Shown one piece after another: positions 48,277 to 57,119 of a stretch of 64,000 nucleotides of DNA (its first letter is position 1; every line of letters begins with the position of its first letter). Source of the stretch: Streptomyces polyasparticus (GTDB lineage: Bacteria > Actinomycetota > Actinomycetes > Streptomycetales > Streptomycetaceae); assembly GCF_014493765.1 (NCBI RefSeq), contig NZ_JACTVJ010000025.1, positions 1 to 64,000 of the forward strand, read 5' to 3'. Under the pieces are notes generated by a model. That model did no database searches. It saw only the letters and a program-made list of their open reading frames with translations, and had not been told where the DNA came from. A program made the position numbers and the translations under genes.

Positions 48277-50805
48277 ATGCTGCTGCGCTACGCCCTCAGG
48301 ACCGTCCGGCACCGCAAAGGTGGCTTCGTCGGAGCGTTTCTCGCGCTGATGTGTGCCGCCGCCCTGATCGCCGCCTGTGGCTCGCTGCTCGAGACCGGGC
48401 TGCGCGGAAAGATCGCGGCCGAGCGGTATGCGGGCGCCCCCGTGATCGTCTCCGCCGATCAGAATGTGCATCGGACCACGGTCAAGGAGAAGAAGGGCAA
48501 GACCAAGGTCAAGCACAAGGCCAAGCCCCTGGCCGAGCGGGCCTGGCTGCCCCGGGAGACGGCCGACGAGGTGCGGGCCGTCGACGGGGTGCGGCAGGTG
48601 ATCCCCGAACTCTCCTTCCTCGCCCAGCCGTTGGGCACCTCCGCAGCGGCAAGCCCCCTCGGCCACGCCTGGTCCTCCGCCGCCCTCACTCCCTTCCGCC
48701 TCACCGACGGCAAGGCGCCCAAGGGCGCCACCGACCTGGTCGTCGACAGCGGATTCTCCGAGCGCGCGGGTCTCACCACCGGCGACCGGCTCACCGTGCA
48801 GTCCACGCAGACCCCGCGCACGTACCGCATCACCGGGATCGTCGCCCCAGCCCAGGGGCAGGACCTCAGGCACCAGAGCGCCCTCTTCTTCAGCGACGCG
48901 GAGGCCGAGCGTCTCGCCGCGCACCCCGGCAAGGTGACGGCCCTCGCCGTGATCCCCGAAGCCGGCGTGTCCGCTGACGAGTTGAGCGAGCGGCTGCGCG
49001 AGGCGCTCCCCGCACCCCAGGTGCAGGTCAGCACGGGTGAGGCCAAGGGCGCCGTCGAGTTCCTGGACGCCGCGGGCGCCCGCACCAAACTCGTCTCCAT
49101 GGGCGGCGCGATGGGCGGCACCTCGCTGCTCGTCGCCGTGCTCGTGGTCGTCGGTACCTTCGCGCTCTCCGTGCAGCAGCGCCACCGCGAGCTCGCGCTG
49201 CTGCGCGCCATCGCCACCACCTCGAAGCAGGTACGTCAACTGCTGGCCCGCGAAGCCCTGTTGGTAGGCGCGCTCGCCGGCATCACCGGGGCCCTGTTCG
49301 GCCTGCCGCTCGGGGCGTGGCTGCAACATCGCTTCGTCGAGGCCGGCGCGATCCCCGCATCCCTGGAGCACACCGTCAGCGTCTTCCCGCTGTTCGCCGC
49401 CGTCGGCGCGACCCTGCTCGGAGCATGGGCCGCCGCCCGGATCTCCGGTCGCCGTATCGCCCGTATCCGCCCCGCCCAGGCCCTGTCGGAAGCGTCACTG
49501 GAGCCTGCGCGCCCCGCGTGGACCCGTATCGCCGCGGGAGTCGTCACGCTCGCCGGCGGCATCACCCTCGTCGCCGTGCTCAGCACCCTGCGCACCGAGC
49601 CGGCGTCGACTCCCGTGACCTTCCTGGCCGTTGTGGTCCTCGCCGTCGCCGTGGCGCTGCTCGGACCGCTGCTCGTCAAGGCGACGGCGTTCCTGCTGAA
49701 GCTCCCGCTGCGGATCACCGGCCACGGCGGAAAGCTCGCCACCGCCAATCTGCGCGGCAACTCCGCACGGATGGCCTCCGTGGTCACCCCGCTCGTCCTT
49801 CTGATCGGGATGACCTGCACGGTCCTGTTCGTCCAGTCCACGCTCGGCGACGCCGCCCGAGCCCAGGCCCGCGAAGGCGTACGGGCCGACTGGGTGCTCG
49901 CCGCGCAGGGTCCCGGCGTCCCGGCCGCAGCCGCGGACCGGATCCGCGCCTCGGGCGCCACCGCCACTGAGGTCGTACGGACCACGGTGCGCGTGGGCCT
50001 CGACAAGTACCAGACGCAGAGCGTCACCCCGGAAGGCCTCCTGCGCACCTGGGACCCCGAGGTCACGGCCGGCACGCTCAAGGGATTCGGCACCGGCACC
50101 GCGGCGATCAGTGAACTGGCCGCCGACCAGCTCGGATTGAAGCCCGGCAGCACCCTGAAGCTGACACTCGGCGACGGCACTCCCGCGACGGTCGAGGTCA
50201 CCGCCGTCTACACACGGGGCCTCGGCTTCGGTGACATCACCCTCGCCCACGACCTGGTCGCCACCCACGTCGACAACCCCCTGTCCGCCACGGTCCTCGT
50301 CGCCTCCGACAAGCCGCGCCACCAACTGGCCGACGCGCTCGAGGACTTCCCCGGTACGCAGATCCTCGCGCCGGACGAGGCCGACCAGCTCCAGGCGCAG
50401 CGTCAGCAGGCAGGCGCCGAGGTGAACCTCCTCGCCATGGCCCTCGTCCTCGCCTTCACCGCGATCGCCGTGGTCAACACCCTGGTGATGTCGGTGTCGG
50501 AACGCGTCCGCGAGTTCGCCCAGCTGCGCCTGGCCGGCGCGACCCGCCACCAGGTGCTGCGGATGCTGCGGATCGAGGCGGTCTCGGTCCTGCTGCTCGC
50601 CACGGCACTCGGCAGCGGTATCGCGCTCGCCGTCCTCACGGCCTTCAGCGTCGGTATGACCGGCGCCGCCGCGCCTTCGGTGGCTCCGCTCCTGTACGTC
50701 ACGGTCGTCTCCGCGGCCGCCGGGCTCGCCCTCATCGCGACCTCCCTGCCCGGCCGTTCGGCCTTGCGGGCCCGGCCGATCGAGGCGGCGCTGGCAAGGG
50801 ACTAA
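48277..50805 (+). CDS. FtsX-like ABC permease, no adjacent ATPase
   Basis: The 842-residue membrane protein has the MacB/LolC plan: an N-terminal helix (FVGAFLALMCAAALIAACG), a large extracytoplasmic domain, three helices with an FtsX domain (LLVAVLVVVGTFALSVQQRHRELALLRAI in parts), a second extracytoplasmic domain and a second FtsX domain near 720-840. Such permeases normally pair with an MJ0796-type ATPase encoded next to them. Here the 150 bp upstream hold none, so the ATPase must be elsewhere or lost. ATG 48277 puts the helix at the N-terminus. Confidence 0.9.
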   Translation: MLLRYALRTVRHRKGGFVGAFLALMCAAALIAACGSLLETGLRGKIAAERYAGAPVIVSADQNVHRTTVKEKKGKTKVKHKAKPLAERAWLPRETADEVRAVDGVRQVIPELSFLAQPLGTSAAASPLGHAWSSAALTPFRLTDGKAPKGATDLVVDSGFSERAGLTTGDRLTVQSTQTPRTYRITGIVAPAQGQDLRHQSALFFSDAEAERLAAHPGKVTALAVIPEAGVSADELSERLREALPAPQVQVSTGEAKGAVEFLDAAGARTKLVSMGGAMGGTSLLVAVLVVVGTFALSVQQRHRELALLRAIATTSKQVRQLLAREALLVGALAGITGALFGLPLGAWLQHRFVEAGAIPASLEHTVSVFPLFAAVGATLLGAWAAARISGRRIARIRPAQALSEASLEPARPAWTRIAAGVVTLAGGITLVAVLSTLRTEPASTPVTFLAVVVLAVAVALLGPLLVKATAFLLKLPLRITGHGGKLATANLRGNSARMASVVTPLVLLIGMTCTVLFVQSTLGDAARAQAREGVRADWVLAAQGPGVPAAAADRIRASGATATEVVRTTVRVGLDKYQTQSVTPEGLLRTWDPEVTAGTLKGFGTGTAAISELAADQLGLKPGSTLKLTLGDGTPATVEVTAVYTRGLGFGDITLAHDLVATHVDNPLSATVLVASDKPRHQLADALEDFPGTQILAPDEADQLQAQRQQAGAEVNLLAMALVLAFTAIAVVNTLVMSVSERVREFAQLRLAGATRHQVLRMLRIEAVSVLLLATALGSGIALAVLTAFSVGMTGAAAPSVAPLLYVTVVSAAAGLALIATSLPGRSALRARPIEAALARD

Positions 50806-51308
50806 GCGATCGGCTTGGTCACCGGATCCGGCACGGAATCCGCATCCACCACCGGCAGCCCCGCCGAGCGCCAGGCCTGGAAGCCGCCGATCAGATCCGT
50901 GGCCCGGTGCAGTCCCAGCTGCAGCAGGGACTGCACCGCCAGGCTCGACGCGTAACCCTCGTTGCAGAAGATCACAAGGCGTTGGTCATGGCTGGTGATC
51001 GCCGCCGCCCGATGGCTGCCCAGTGGGTCGAGGCGCCATTCGAGCTCATTGCGCTCGATCACGAGCGCGCCGGGGATCAGCCCGTCGCGCTCGCGCAGCT
51101 CCGCGTAGCGGGTGTCCACCAGGAGCAACTCGCCTGCCTGGAAACCCTCGTAGGCCTCCTGCGGTGAGATCCGGTCCAGACCGGCGCGGACCTGCTCCAA
51201 GCGCTCGTCGATCGATACGGGGGCGATCGATACGGGGGCGATTGATGCGGGGGCGATCGACGCGGGGGTGATCGATACAGGTCCGTTCGACACGGGGCGG
51301 CCGCTCAC
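50802..51308 (-). CDS. Rhodanese-like sulfurtransferase
   Basis: The 168-residue product has one rhodanese domain (LLVDTRYAELRERDGLIPGALVIERNELEWRLDP, in parts) with active-site cysteine in LVIFCNEGYASSLA. The N-terminal 32 residues are a low-complexity stretch of five-residue repeats (SIAPV/A) encoded by 15-bp DNA repeats. Its ATG overlaps the stop of the cysteine dioxygenase gene by 4 nt, so it probably handles sulfur released from cysteine oxidation. Its 3' end overlaps the convergent FtsX gene by 4 nt. Confidence 0.9.
   Translation of the reverse strand: MSGRPVSNGPVSITPASIAPASIAPVSIAPVSIDERLEQVRAGLDRISPQEAYEGFQAGELLLVDTRYAELRERDGLIPGALVIERNELEWRLDPLGSHRAAAITSHDQRLVIFCNEGYASSLAVQSLLQLGLHRATDLIGGFQAWRSAGLPVVDADSVPDPVTKPIA
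51211..51285 (+). repeat. 15-bp in-frame tandem repeat, five units
   Basis: Units of the type ATCGATACGGGGGCG start at 51211, 51226, 51241, 51256 and 51271, with the later units diverging. They encode the SIAP repeats of the rhodanese N-terminus; unit-number changes would not shift the frame. Confidence 0.92.
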
Positions 51309-51838
51309 TGCCAGTCCTCCGGCTGCTCGACGTCTTCGAGGCGCAGGACCGGGCCGGTGCGGCTGTAGCGGCGGATCAGCGGCAGGGGCGGGTAGTAGGC
51401 GTGCACCGAGACGGCGTGCCGTTCGGCGGACTCGTTGAGCACCTCGTGGATGTGGTGCTGTCCAAACGCGCGGCCCTCGCCCGCCTCCAACTCCCGCTCC
51501 CTGTCCAGGTCTTCGGCCAGCTCCAGGGACTTCCAGGCGAAGGTCGGGATGCGGACGGCGAGCGAGTTCTCCTTGAGCGTGCCCGCCGCCGTGGCGAACG
51601 CGCCGACCGACTCGGCGTGGTCGTGCCAGCCCGTACCGGTGCCCGGCGGCCAGCCGATCAGCCAGGCTTCGCTGCCGCCGGGCCCTTCGAGCCGCAGCCA
51701 GGTGCGGCCCTCGGGGTCGAGCGGGAGCGAGGCGATCAGCTCGGCGTCGGCGGCGCTGCGCCGGACGAAATCGAGGAGTTGAGCAGGGGTGGGAGCTGCT
51801 GTGGCAGGGGGCGTCGGGGTGGCGGAAGGTGCGGACAC
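51305..51838 (-). CDS. Cysteine dioxygenase family protein
   Basis: The 177-residue cupin shows the iron-binding WHDHAESVGAF motif and the later HHIHEVLNES and AVSVHAYYPPL segments of bacterial cysteine dioxygenases, which turn cysteine into cysteine sulfinate. The first 20 residues are a Pro/Thr/Ala-rich tail. A cysteine-rich leader peptide lies upstream, so expression probably responds to cysteinyl-tRNA supply. It is coupled to the rhodanese gene. Confidence 0.9.
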   Translation of the reverse strand: MSAPSATPTPPATAAPTPAQLLDFVRRSAADAELIASLPLDPEGRTWLRLEGPGGSEAWLIGWPPGTGTGWHDHAESVGAFATAAGTLKENSLAVRIPTFAWKSLELAEDLDRERELEAGEGRAFGQHHIHEVLNESAERHAVSVHAYYPPLPLIRRYSRTGPVLRLEDVEQPEDWQ

Positions 51839-51911
51839 GGATACCGTCCTGAAGGTTCGCTGGGATGCGCGTCGGACCCGCTTCGGGCGGGGAGCGCGAG
51901 GGAAGGGCGAA

Positions 51912-51998
51912 TCAGCAGGATTCGGTACAGACGCAGCCTGCGTAGCGGACCAGGTCCAGATGGACCCTCCGCCACATCAGCACGCCACGTTCCGTCAT
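51912..51998 (-). CDS. Cysteine-rich leader peptide (attenuator uORF)
   Basis: A 28-residue ORF ends HLDLVRYAGCVCTESC and stops 73 bp before the cysteine dioxygenase start. The RVHLDLVRYAG segment followed by several cysteines matches the leader peptides found before sulfur genes in actinobacteria. Ribosome stalling at these Cys codons would tell the downstream operon that cysteine is scarce. A second in-frame ATG at 51977 gives a 21-residue version. Confidence 0.8.
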   Translation of the reverse strand: MTERGVLMWRRVHLDLVRYAGCVCTESC

Positions 51999-52028
51999 GG
52001 GCGGAGTAGACCATGACGGAACGTGGCG
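51983..52028. repeat. 18-bp perfect inverted repeat with 10-bp spacer
   Basis: CGCCACGTTCCGTCATGG (51983-52000) is the exact reverse complement of 52011-52028; the spacer is GCGGAGTAGA. The leader-peptide ATG (51998) lies within one arm. It may terminate the upstream FAD monooxygenase gene or bind a regulator. Confidence 0.9.
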
Positions 52029-52059
52029 GTCAATCGGCGTCCAGGACGCGGTCAGGCGG

Positions 52060-53730
52060 TCAATCTGCGTCCGCGGCCCGGATGGCGGGGCTTGCCCCCG
52101 TGGCAGCGGATGCGCCCCTGTCGTCCACCGACAAGCTCTCCTCGTCCCCTGCCGCCCGCCGCGCCCCCGACGGCGGCGCCGGCTTCCCGCCCCGCGCGGT
52201 GTCCGCCGCCGCGTACAGCTCGGCGGGCCGTACACCGCTCAGCGCTGTCACCAGATGCCCGTCGGGACGGATGAGCAGCACTGTGTGGGCCACCGCGCCG
52301 GGATAGCCCTCCGCGACGAGGAGTTCGGCCGGCAGAGGCAGCGCCGTGACGGCCGCCGCGAGCCGTGGCATCACCCCGGCCGTCAGCCAGTGCCGCCGGT
52401 CCCACACACCCGTGCCGGGCGCGACCAGGACCACGAGCAGCCGGCCGCGCCCGAGCCGGTCCCGCAGCCGCACCTCGGCGCCGTCCGGCGCGGTCACGGG
52501 CACATCCGCGATCGGCGCACCCGGCGCCGTGCCGACCGGAACCTCGGACTCCGAGGGCTCCTCGAGGGCGAGCGGCGACTTCTCGTACGAGGGGAGCGAG
52601 CCCAGCGGGCCCCGGCCCAGGTGTCCGTCGGTCAGGAGCGCGTCATGCCCGCGCGCCGTCCCCGGTACGTAAGCCCGCAGCCCTCCGCCGCCACGCAGTA
52701 TCGGCAGCGCCTGGTCGGCGGCGCGCAGGCGGGCCGCGACCGCGCCGCGGCGCTCGGCCTGGTAGCTGTCGAGCAGCAGCTTCGACTCGCCGTGGTCGCG
52801 GCACAGCGCCAGCTTCCATGCGAGGTTGTCCGCGTCGCGCAGCCCTTCGTCCACGCCCTGGGTGCCGAGCGCGCCGAGCAGATGCGCCGCGTCCCCGGCG
52901 AGGAAGCAGCGGCCCACGCGCCAGCGCCGCGCCAGCCGGTGGTGCACGGTGTGCACGCCGGTGTCGAGTAGTTCGTACGGAGGCGTCGTACCGCACCAGT
53001 CGGCCAGCGTGTCCCGTACGAGGGAGACCAGGCGCTCGGGCGTGACCAGTTCGCTGCGGGCTGGCAGCAGCCAGTCGAGCCGCCACACGTCGCCCGGCAG
53101 CGGACGCGCGGTGATCTCGGCCGGGGCGCCGCGCCAGGGGGCCATCCGGTGCAGCAAGGCCTCACCGGGCCACGGCAGTTCGGCGCGCAGGGCCGCGACG
53201 GCGTGCCGTTCCACCGCCGTACGGCCGGGGAAGCGGACGTCGAGGAGCTTGCGCACGGTGGAGCGCGGGCCGTCGCAGCCGATCAGGTAACTGCCGCGCC
53301 ACCAGGTGCCCTTGGGGCCCCGGGTGTGCGCGGTGACACCGCCCGCGTCCTGCTCGATGGAGTCGAGGCGGCTGTCGACGGCCACCTTGACCAGGCGTTC
53401 CTCGTCGGCGGCGGCGCGCAGGGCGGCGGTGAGGGTGTGCTGGGGCAGATGTGCGGGCCCTGGGGCGGCCTCGTCGAAGGCGACGTGGCGCAGCTCCTGC
53501 TTGCGGCGCAGGGAACGCCAGCCCGTCCACCGGCTGTCGCTCAGAGTGATCCCCGTGAGTCGTTCGACGAGGGCGGCTGTGTCCTCGCGGAGCACCAGAG
53601 TGCGGGCAGGGCGCTGCTCGTCCTTGCCGGGTCCCTCGTCCAGGACGACGGACGGGACGCCGTGCCGGGCCAGGGCCAGGGCCGACGTGAGGCCCACGGG
53701 CCCGGCGCCCACGATGATCACCGGGTCCAC
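52060..53730 (-). CDS. FAD-dependent aromatic-type monooxygenase
   Basis: The 556-residue group A flavoprotein monooxygenase starts with the dinucleotide fold PVIIVGAGPVGLTSALALARHG, keeps LIGCDGPRSTVRKLL (DG motif) and RCFLAGDAAHLLGALGTQGVDEG (GD motif), and ends in a thioredoxin-like C-terminal domain. It resembles PHBH/RdmE-type hydroxylases of polyketide or aromatic catabolism. GTG 53730 is supported by AGGAGG about 10 nt upstream. The substrate is unknown. Confidence 0.88.
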   Translation of the reverse strand: MDPVIIVGAGPVGLTSALALARHGVPSVVLDEGPGKDEQRPARTLVLREDTAALVERLTGITLSDSRWTGWRSLRRKQELRHVAFDEAAPGPAHLPQHTLTAALRAAADEERLVKVAVDSRLDSIEQDAGGVTAHTRGPKGTWWRGSYLIGCDGPRSTVRKLLDVRFPGRTAVERHAVAALRAELPWPGEALLHRMAPWRGAPAEITARPLPGDVWRLDWLLPARSELVTPERLVSLVRDTLADWCGTTPPYELLDTGVHTVHHRLARRWRVGRCFLAGDAAHLLGALGTQGVDEGLRDADNLAWKLALCRDHGESKLLLDSYQAERRGAVAARLRAADQALPILRGGGGLRAYVPGTARGHDALLTDGHLGRGPLGSLPSYEKSPLALEEPSESEVPVGTAPGAPIADVPVTAPDGAEVRLRDRLGRGRLLVVLVAPGTGVWDRRHWLTAGVMPRLAAAVTALPLPAELLVAEGYPGAVAHTVLLIRPDGHLVTALSGVRPAELYAAADTARGGKPAPPSGARRAAGDEESLSVDDRGASAATGASPAIRAADAD

Positions 53731-53811
53731 GGTGCGGCGCCTCCTGCCGTCTCGGTGCTGTACGACGTACGGGAGAGGGCAGTTGGCGCAGGGTGCACGA
53801 TCACAGAACGT

Positions 53812-53827
53812 ATGCAACCGACTGCAT
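53812..53827. promoter_or_regulatory. Small palindrome in the gap upstream of the FAD monooxygenase
   Basis: ATGCA-ACCGAC-TGCAT lies in the 256-bp divergent gap 53731-53986, which otherwise shows only duplicated GGCGGTCAC segments near 53907 and 53930. It is a possible operator, inferred from symmetry alone. Confidence 0.3.
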
Positions 53828-53986
53828 GCCTCCCGAGTCAAGCCGCGTTCCCGTCGGGTCCGGAACGCTTCCCTCCCGCGTCCTGGCCGTGTATGCGCCC
53901 AGGCGGTCACCGTGCAGACGCCCCGGCGGTCACGGTGTGACATCGGCCCTGGTGCTCACAGCGCGTGACCTGGCAGGATCGCGCGC

Positions 53987-54982
53987 ATGCCGCTCACACT
54001 CCCGCGCCTCAGCAGGCGCCGCGCCTTCGAAGGCGCGGCTGCCGGGCTCGTGGTCTTCGGGCTCCTTCTGTGGTGGCTGCTGCCCCTGGGCGAGGATCTG
54101 CCCGACGGGAAGGTGGTCTTCAGCACCGGGGGAGCCTCGGGTGTGTACGAGGTCTACGGCAATGAGCTGAAGAAGGCCGTCGCGGACGACCTGCCCGATC
54201 TGGACATCGACCTGCGCGGCAGCCGTGGCTCCAAGGAGAACGTTCAGCGGGTCGCCACCGGCAAGGCCGACTTCACCATCGCGGCGGCCGACGCGGTGCG
54301 GCAGTACCAGCAGGACCAGGCTCCGGGCTGGGACCGGCTGCGCGGCTGTGTGCGTCTGTACGACGACTATGTGCACCTGGTCGTCCGTGACGATTCGCCC
54401 GTGACCACTGTCAAGGACCTCAAGGGCAAGCGGGTCGTGGTCGGTCCTGAGGGATCCGGTGTACGGATCATCGCCGAGCGTGTCCTTGCGGCGGCGGGCC
54501 TGGGGCTCGACGACATCGAGGCCGTGGACACGGCGTCGCAGGCGGCCGGTCCGTCGTTGACGACGAGGGATGTCGACGCGTTCTTCTGGTCCGGAGGGCT
54601 GACGACGCCGTTCGTGAAGGACCTCTCGACGAGGACCGACATCAGGCTCGTCGAGCTCGACGCGGCCTTGGTGGACAAGCTGCACCGCCAGGGCGGCCGG
54701 TCCAGCTACTACCGTGCGGCGACCGTGCCGGCCGATGCCTATCCGAAGGTGAAGAACAAGGCATCGGTGCAGACCATCGCGGTGGCCAACCTGCTGGTCA
54801 CCACGGAACGTGCGGACACACGGGTCACGGAGTGGCTGACGCGGGTGGTGATAGACCACCGGGACGAGATCGGCCGTGAGGTCCATGCGGCCCAACTGGT
54901 GGACCTGCGCACGGCCGTGTACACGGATCCGCTGGAGCTGCACGAGGGCGCGCGGCGGTATTACCGCTCCGTCAAGCCCTGA
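53987..54982 (+). CDS. TAXI-family TRAP-type substrate-binding protein
   Basis: The 331-residue protein has an N-terminal membrane anchor (GAAAGLVVFGLLLWWLLPLG) and a periplasmic-binding fold of the TAXI type: FSTGGASGVYEVYGNELKKAV, KADFTIAAADAVRQYQ, VVVGPEGSGVRIIAERVL and DAFFWSGGLTTPFVKDLS. TAXI proteins commonly bind glutamate or other carboxylates. No TRAP membrane subunits are nearby. Convergence with gluK suggests it could present ligand to that sensor. Confidence 0.88.
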   Translation: MPLTLPRLSRRRAFEGAAAGLVVFGLLLWWLLPLGEDLPDGKVVFSTGGASGVYEVYGNELKKAVADDLPDLDIDLRGSRGSKENVQRVATGKADFTIAAADAVRQYQQDQAPGWDRLRGCVRLYDDYVHLVVRDDSPVTTVKDLKGKRVVVGPEGSGVRIIAERVLAAAGLGLDDIEAVDTASQAAGPSLTTRDVDAFFWSGGLTTPFVKDLSTRTDIRLVELDAALVDKLHRQGGRSSYYRAATVPADAYPKVKNKASVQTIAVANLLVTTERADTRVTEWLTRVVIDHRDEIGREVHAAQLVDLRTAVYTDPLELHEGARRYYRSVKP

Positions 54983-55010
54983 GCCGCGGGTCGAGCCCTG
55001 AGCCGCGGGC

Positions 55011-56411
55011 TCAGGCACCCGCCGAGCGAGGCAGCGTCACCGTCACCCGCAAGCCGTGCGGCTCGTTCGGGCCGTAGGAGATCGTGCCGCCGTACGAGGT
55101 GAGCAGGGCCCGCGTGATGGAGAGGCCCAGGCCCGAACCCTTGATGTTCTGATGGCGGTTGCTGCGCCAGAAGCGGTCCCCGATCCGGGTCAGCTCCTCC
55201 TCGGTGAGGCCGGGGCCGCCGTCCGCGATCTCCACCGTCGTCTTGGCGCCGTTGGCCGCGACGGTCACCGTGACCTGCTCGCCCGAGGGCGTGAACTTCA
55301 GGGCGTTGTCGATCACCGCGTCGAGCGCGCTGGACAGTGTCACCGGGTCCGCCCAGGCCGTCGCCGCGCGCAGCCCTTCCGTACGCAGCTCCACGCCCTT
55401 GTCCTCGGCCAGCGGGCCCCAGGCCGCGACCCGCTCGGCGACCAGCTCGCCGATGTCCGTCAGCTCCGCCTCTATGCCCGCGTGCTCGGCCAGCGCGAGA
55501 TCGAGCAGGTCGTCCAGAACCTGGGCGAGGCGCTTGCCCTCCGTACGGACCGAGGCGATCTCCTCGTTCCCCTCGGGCAGTTCGAGCGCGAGCAGTTCGA
55601 TGCGCAGGAGCAGCGCGGCCAGCGGATTGCGCAACTGGTGCGAGGCGTCGGCCACGAACGCGCGCTGCTGCTCCAGGACGTCCTCGACGTTGTCCACCAT
55701 CTCGTTGAACGAGCGGGCCAGACGGCGCAGTTCGGGCGGTCCGCCGGCCACCGCGACGCGGGACTTCAGACGGCCCGTCGCGATGTCGTGCGTGGTCGCG
55801 TCCAGATCCCGTACGGGACGGAGCACCCAGCCCGTCAGGCGCAGCGCCGCCCCTATCGCCAGGAGCATCGCCGCGGCCTCGCCGGCGCCGATGAGCAGCC
55901 AGCCGCGGGTGATCTCGGAGCGCATCCTGCCGGTGGGCGAGTCCGTGAGCACGACAGCGACGACATCGCCGTCGCGTACGACCGGAGTCGCCACGTACAG
56001 ACGGCGCTTCTGCCAGGGCCAGATCTGCCGCGGGTCCTGGCTGCTGTGGCTGTAGAGCGCGTCCTCGAAGGCCTCACGTCCCTCGCCGTCCTCGGGCACG
56101 GACCAGTCGTGGGAGCGGACCATCACCTCCCGGTCGCGGTAGAAGACGCCCGCCCGGATTCCGTACACCTTGTAGTAGCGCTGAAGATCGTTGCGCAGCG
56201 TCTTCAGGCGTTCGCCCTCGTCGCCGGGCAGGGTCTCCGGCGGATCGGTGACGTACTGCGCAAGTCCCGCGAAACGGGCGGCATCCTCGATCCGGTCGAC
56301 CACGACCTTCTGCTGCTGCGCCGCTGCCAGGCTCACCGCGAGCGGAAAGCCGAGGGCGAGCAGGATCGAGGCCATGAGCACGATGAGCAGGGGGAGCAGA
56401 CGCGTACGCAC
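55011..56411 (-). CDS. gluK: Glutamate-sensing histidine kinase GluK
   Basis: The 466-residue kinase has an N-terminal helix, an extracytoplasmic sensor of about 130 residues, a second helix (GWLLIGAGEAAAMLLAIGAAL), HAMP, HisKA with the phospho-acceptor histidine in VADASHQLRNPLAALL, and HATPase_c (DNALKFTPSG; GSGLGLSITRAL). The N box and G boxes are complete. The adjacent gluABCD genes identify it as the GluK described in S. coelicolor. It starts 9 bp after gluR. Confidence 0.9.
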   Translation of the reverse strand: MRTRLLPLLIVLMASILLALGFPLAVSLAAAQQQKVVVDRIEDAARFAGLAQYVTDPPETLPGDEGERLKTLRNDLQRYYKVYGIRAGVFYRDREVMVRSHDWSVPEDGEGREAFEDALYSHSSQDPRQIWPWQKRRLYVATPVVRDGDVVAVVLTDSPTGRMRSEITRGWLLIGAGEAAAMLLAIGAALRLTGWVLRPVRDLDATTHDIATGRLKSRVAVAGGPPELRRLARSFNEMVDNVEDVLEQQRAFVADASHQLRNPLAALLLRIELLALELPEGNEEIASVRTEGKRLAQVLDDLLDLALAEHAGIEAELTDIGELVAERVAAWGPLAEDKGVELRTEGLRAATAWADPVTLSSALDAVIDNALKFTPSGEQVTVTVAANGAKTTVEIADGGPGLTEEELTRIGDRFWRSNRHQNIKGSGLGLSITRALLTSYGGTISYGPNEPHGLRVTVTLPRSAGA

Positions 56412-56420
56412 GAAGGGGCC

Positions 56421-57119
56421 TCAGGCGACAGGCGATGCGGGGGCGACGAGCCGGTAGCCGACGCCGCGCACCGTCTCGATCAGCGCGGGCATCCGCAACT
56501 TGGAGCGCAGCGAGGCCACATGCACTTCGAGCGTGCGGCCCGTGCCCTCCCAGCTGGTCCGCCAGACCTCGCTGATGATCTGCTCGCGCCGGAAGACCAC
56601 ACCCGGGCGCTGGGCGAGCAGCGCGAGCAGGTCGAACTCCTTGCGCGTCAGCTGTACGTCCTCACCCGAGACGGTCACTCTGCGCGTGGGCAGCTCCACA
56701 TGGACGTCGCCGAGCGTGATGCCCGTCTCGATCGGGCCGGTGGAGTCCTCCTGCGTCGTGCGCCGGCTGACCGCGTGGATACGGGCCAGCAACTCCCCTG
56801 TGTCGTACGGCTTCACGACATAGTCGTCGGCGCCGAGGTTCAGGCCGTGGATCCGGCTGCGGATGTCACCGCGGGCCGTCACCATGATCACGGGGGTCGA
56901 ACTCCGCTTGCGGATCTTCCCGCAGACCTCGTACCCGTCCTGGTCGGGAAGTCCGAGATCGAGCAGAACGACCCCGAAGGGCGGTTTGTCCGTGGGGAGC
57001 AGCGCTCGCAGCGCCTCTTCGCCGTTGCGAGCGTGAACGACATCGAAGCCGTGCCGGGCGAGGACGGCGGACAGCGCGGCCGCCACGTGATCGTCGTCCT
57101 CGACGAGCAGCAGTCTCAT
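56421..57119 (-). CDS. gluR: OmpR-family response regulator GluR
   Basis: The 232-residue product has a receiver (LLLVEDDDHVAAAL; VVLLDLGLPDQDG; YVVKPYDTGEL) and a winged-helix DNA-binding domain (LTRKEFDLLALLAQRPGVVFRREQI; GRTLEVHVASLRSKLR). It is divergent from gluA, whose promoter it controls in S. coelicolor. It leads the gluR-gluK operon. Confidence 0.92.
   Translation of the reverse strand: MRLLLVEDDDHVAAALSAVLARHGFDVVHARNGEEALRALLPTDKPPFGVVLLDLGLPDQDGYEVCGKIRKRSSTPVIMVTARGDIRSRIHGLNLGADDYVVKPYDTGELLARIHAVSRRTTQEDSTGPIETGITLGDVHVELPTRRVTVSGEDVQLTRKEFDLLALLAQRPGVVFRREQIISEVWRTSWEGTGRTLEVHVASLRSKLRMPALIETVRGVGYRLVAPASPVA

Noticed and set aside
53987-54982. Complete TRAP transporter locus
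   Set aside because: Only the binding protein is present; the neighbours are a kinase, a regulator and an ABC transporter.
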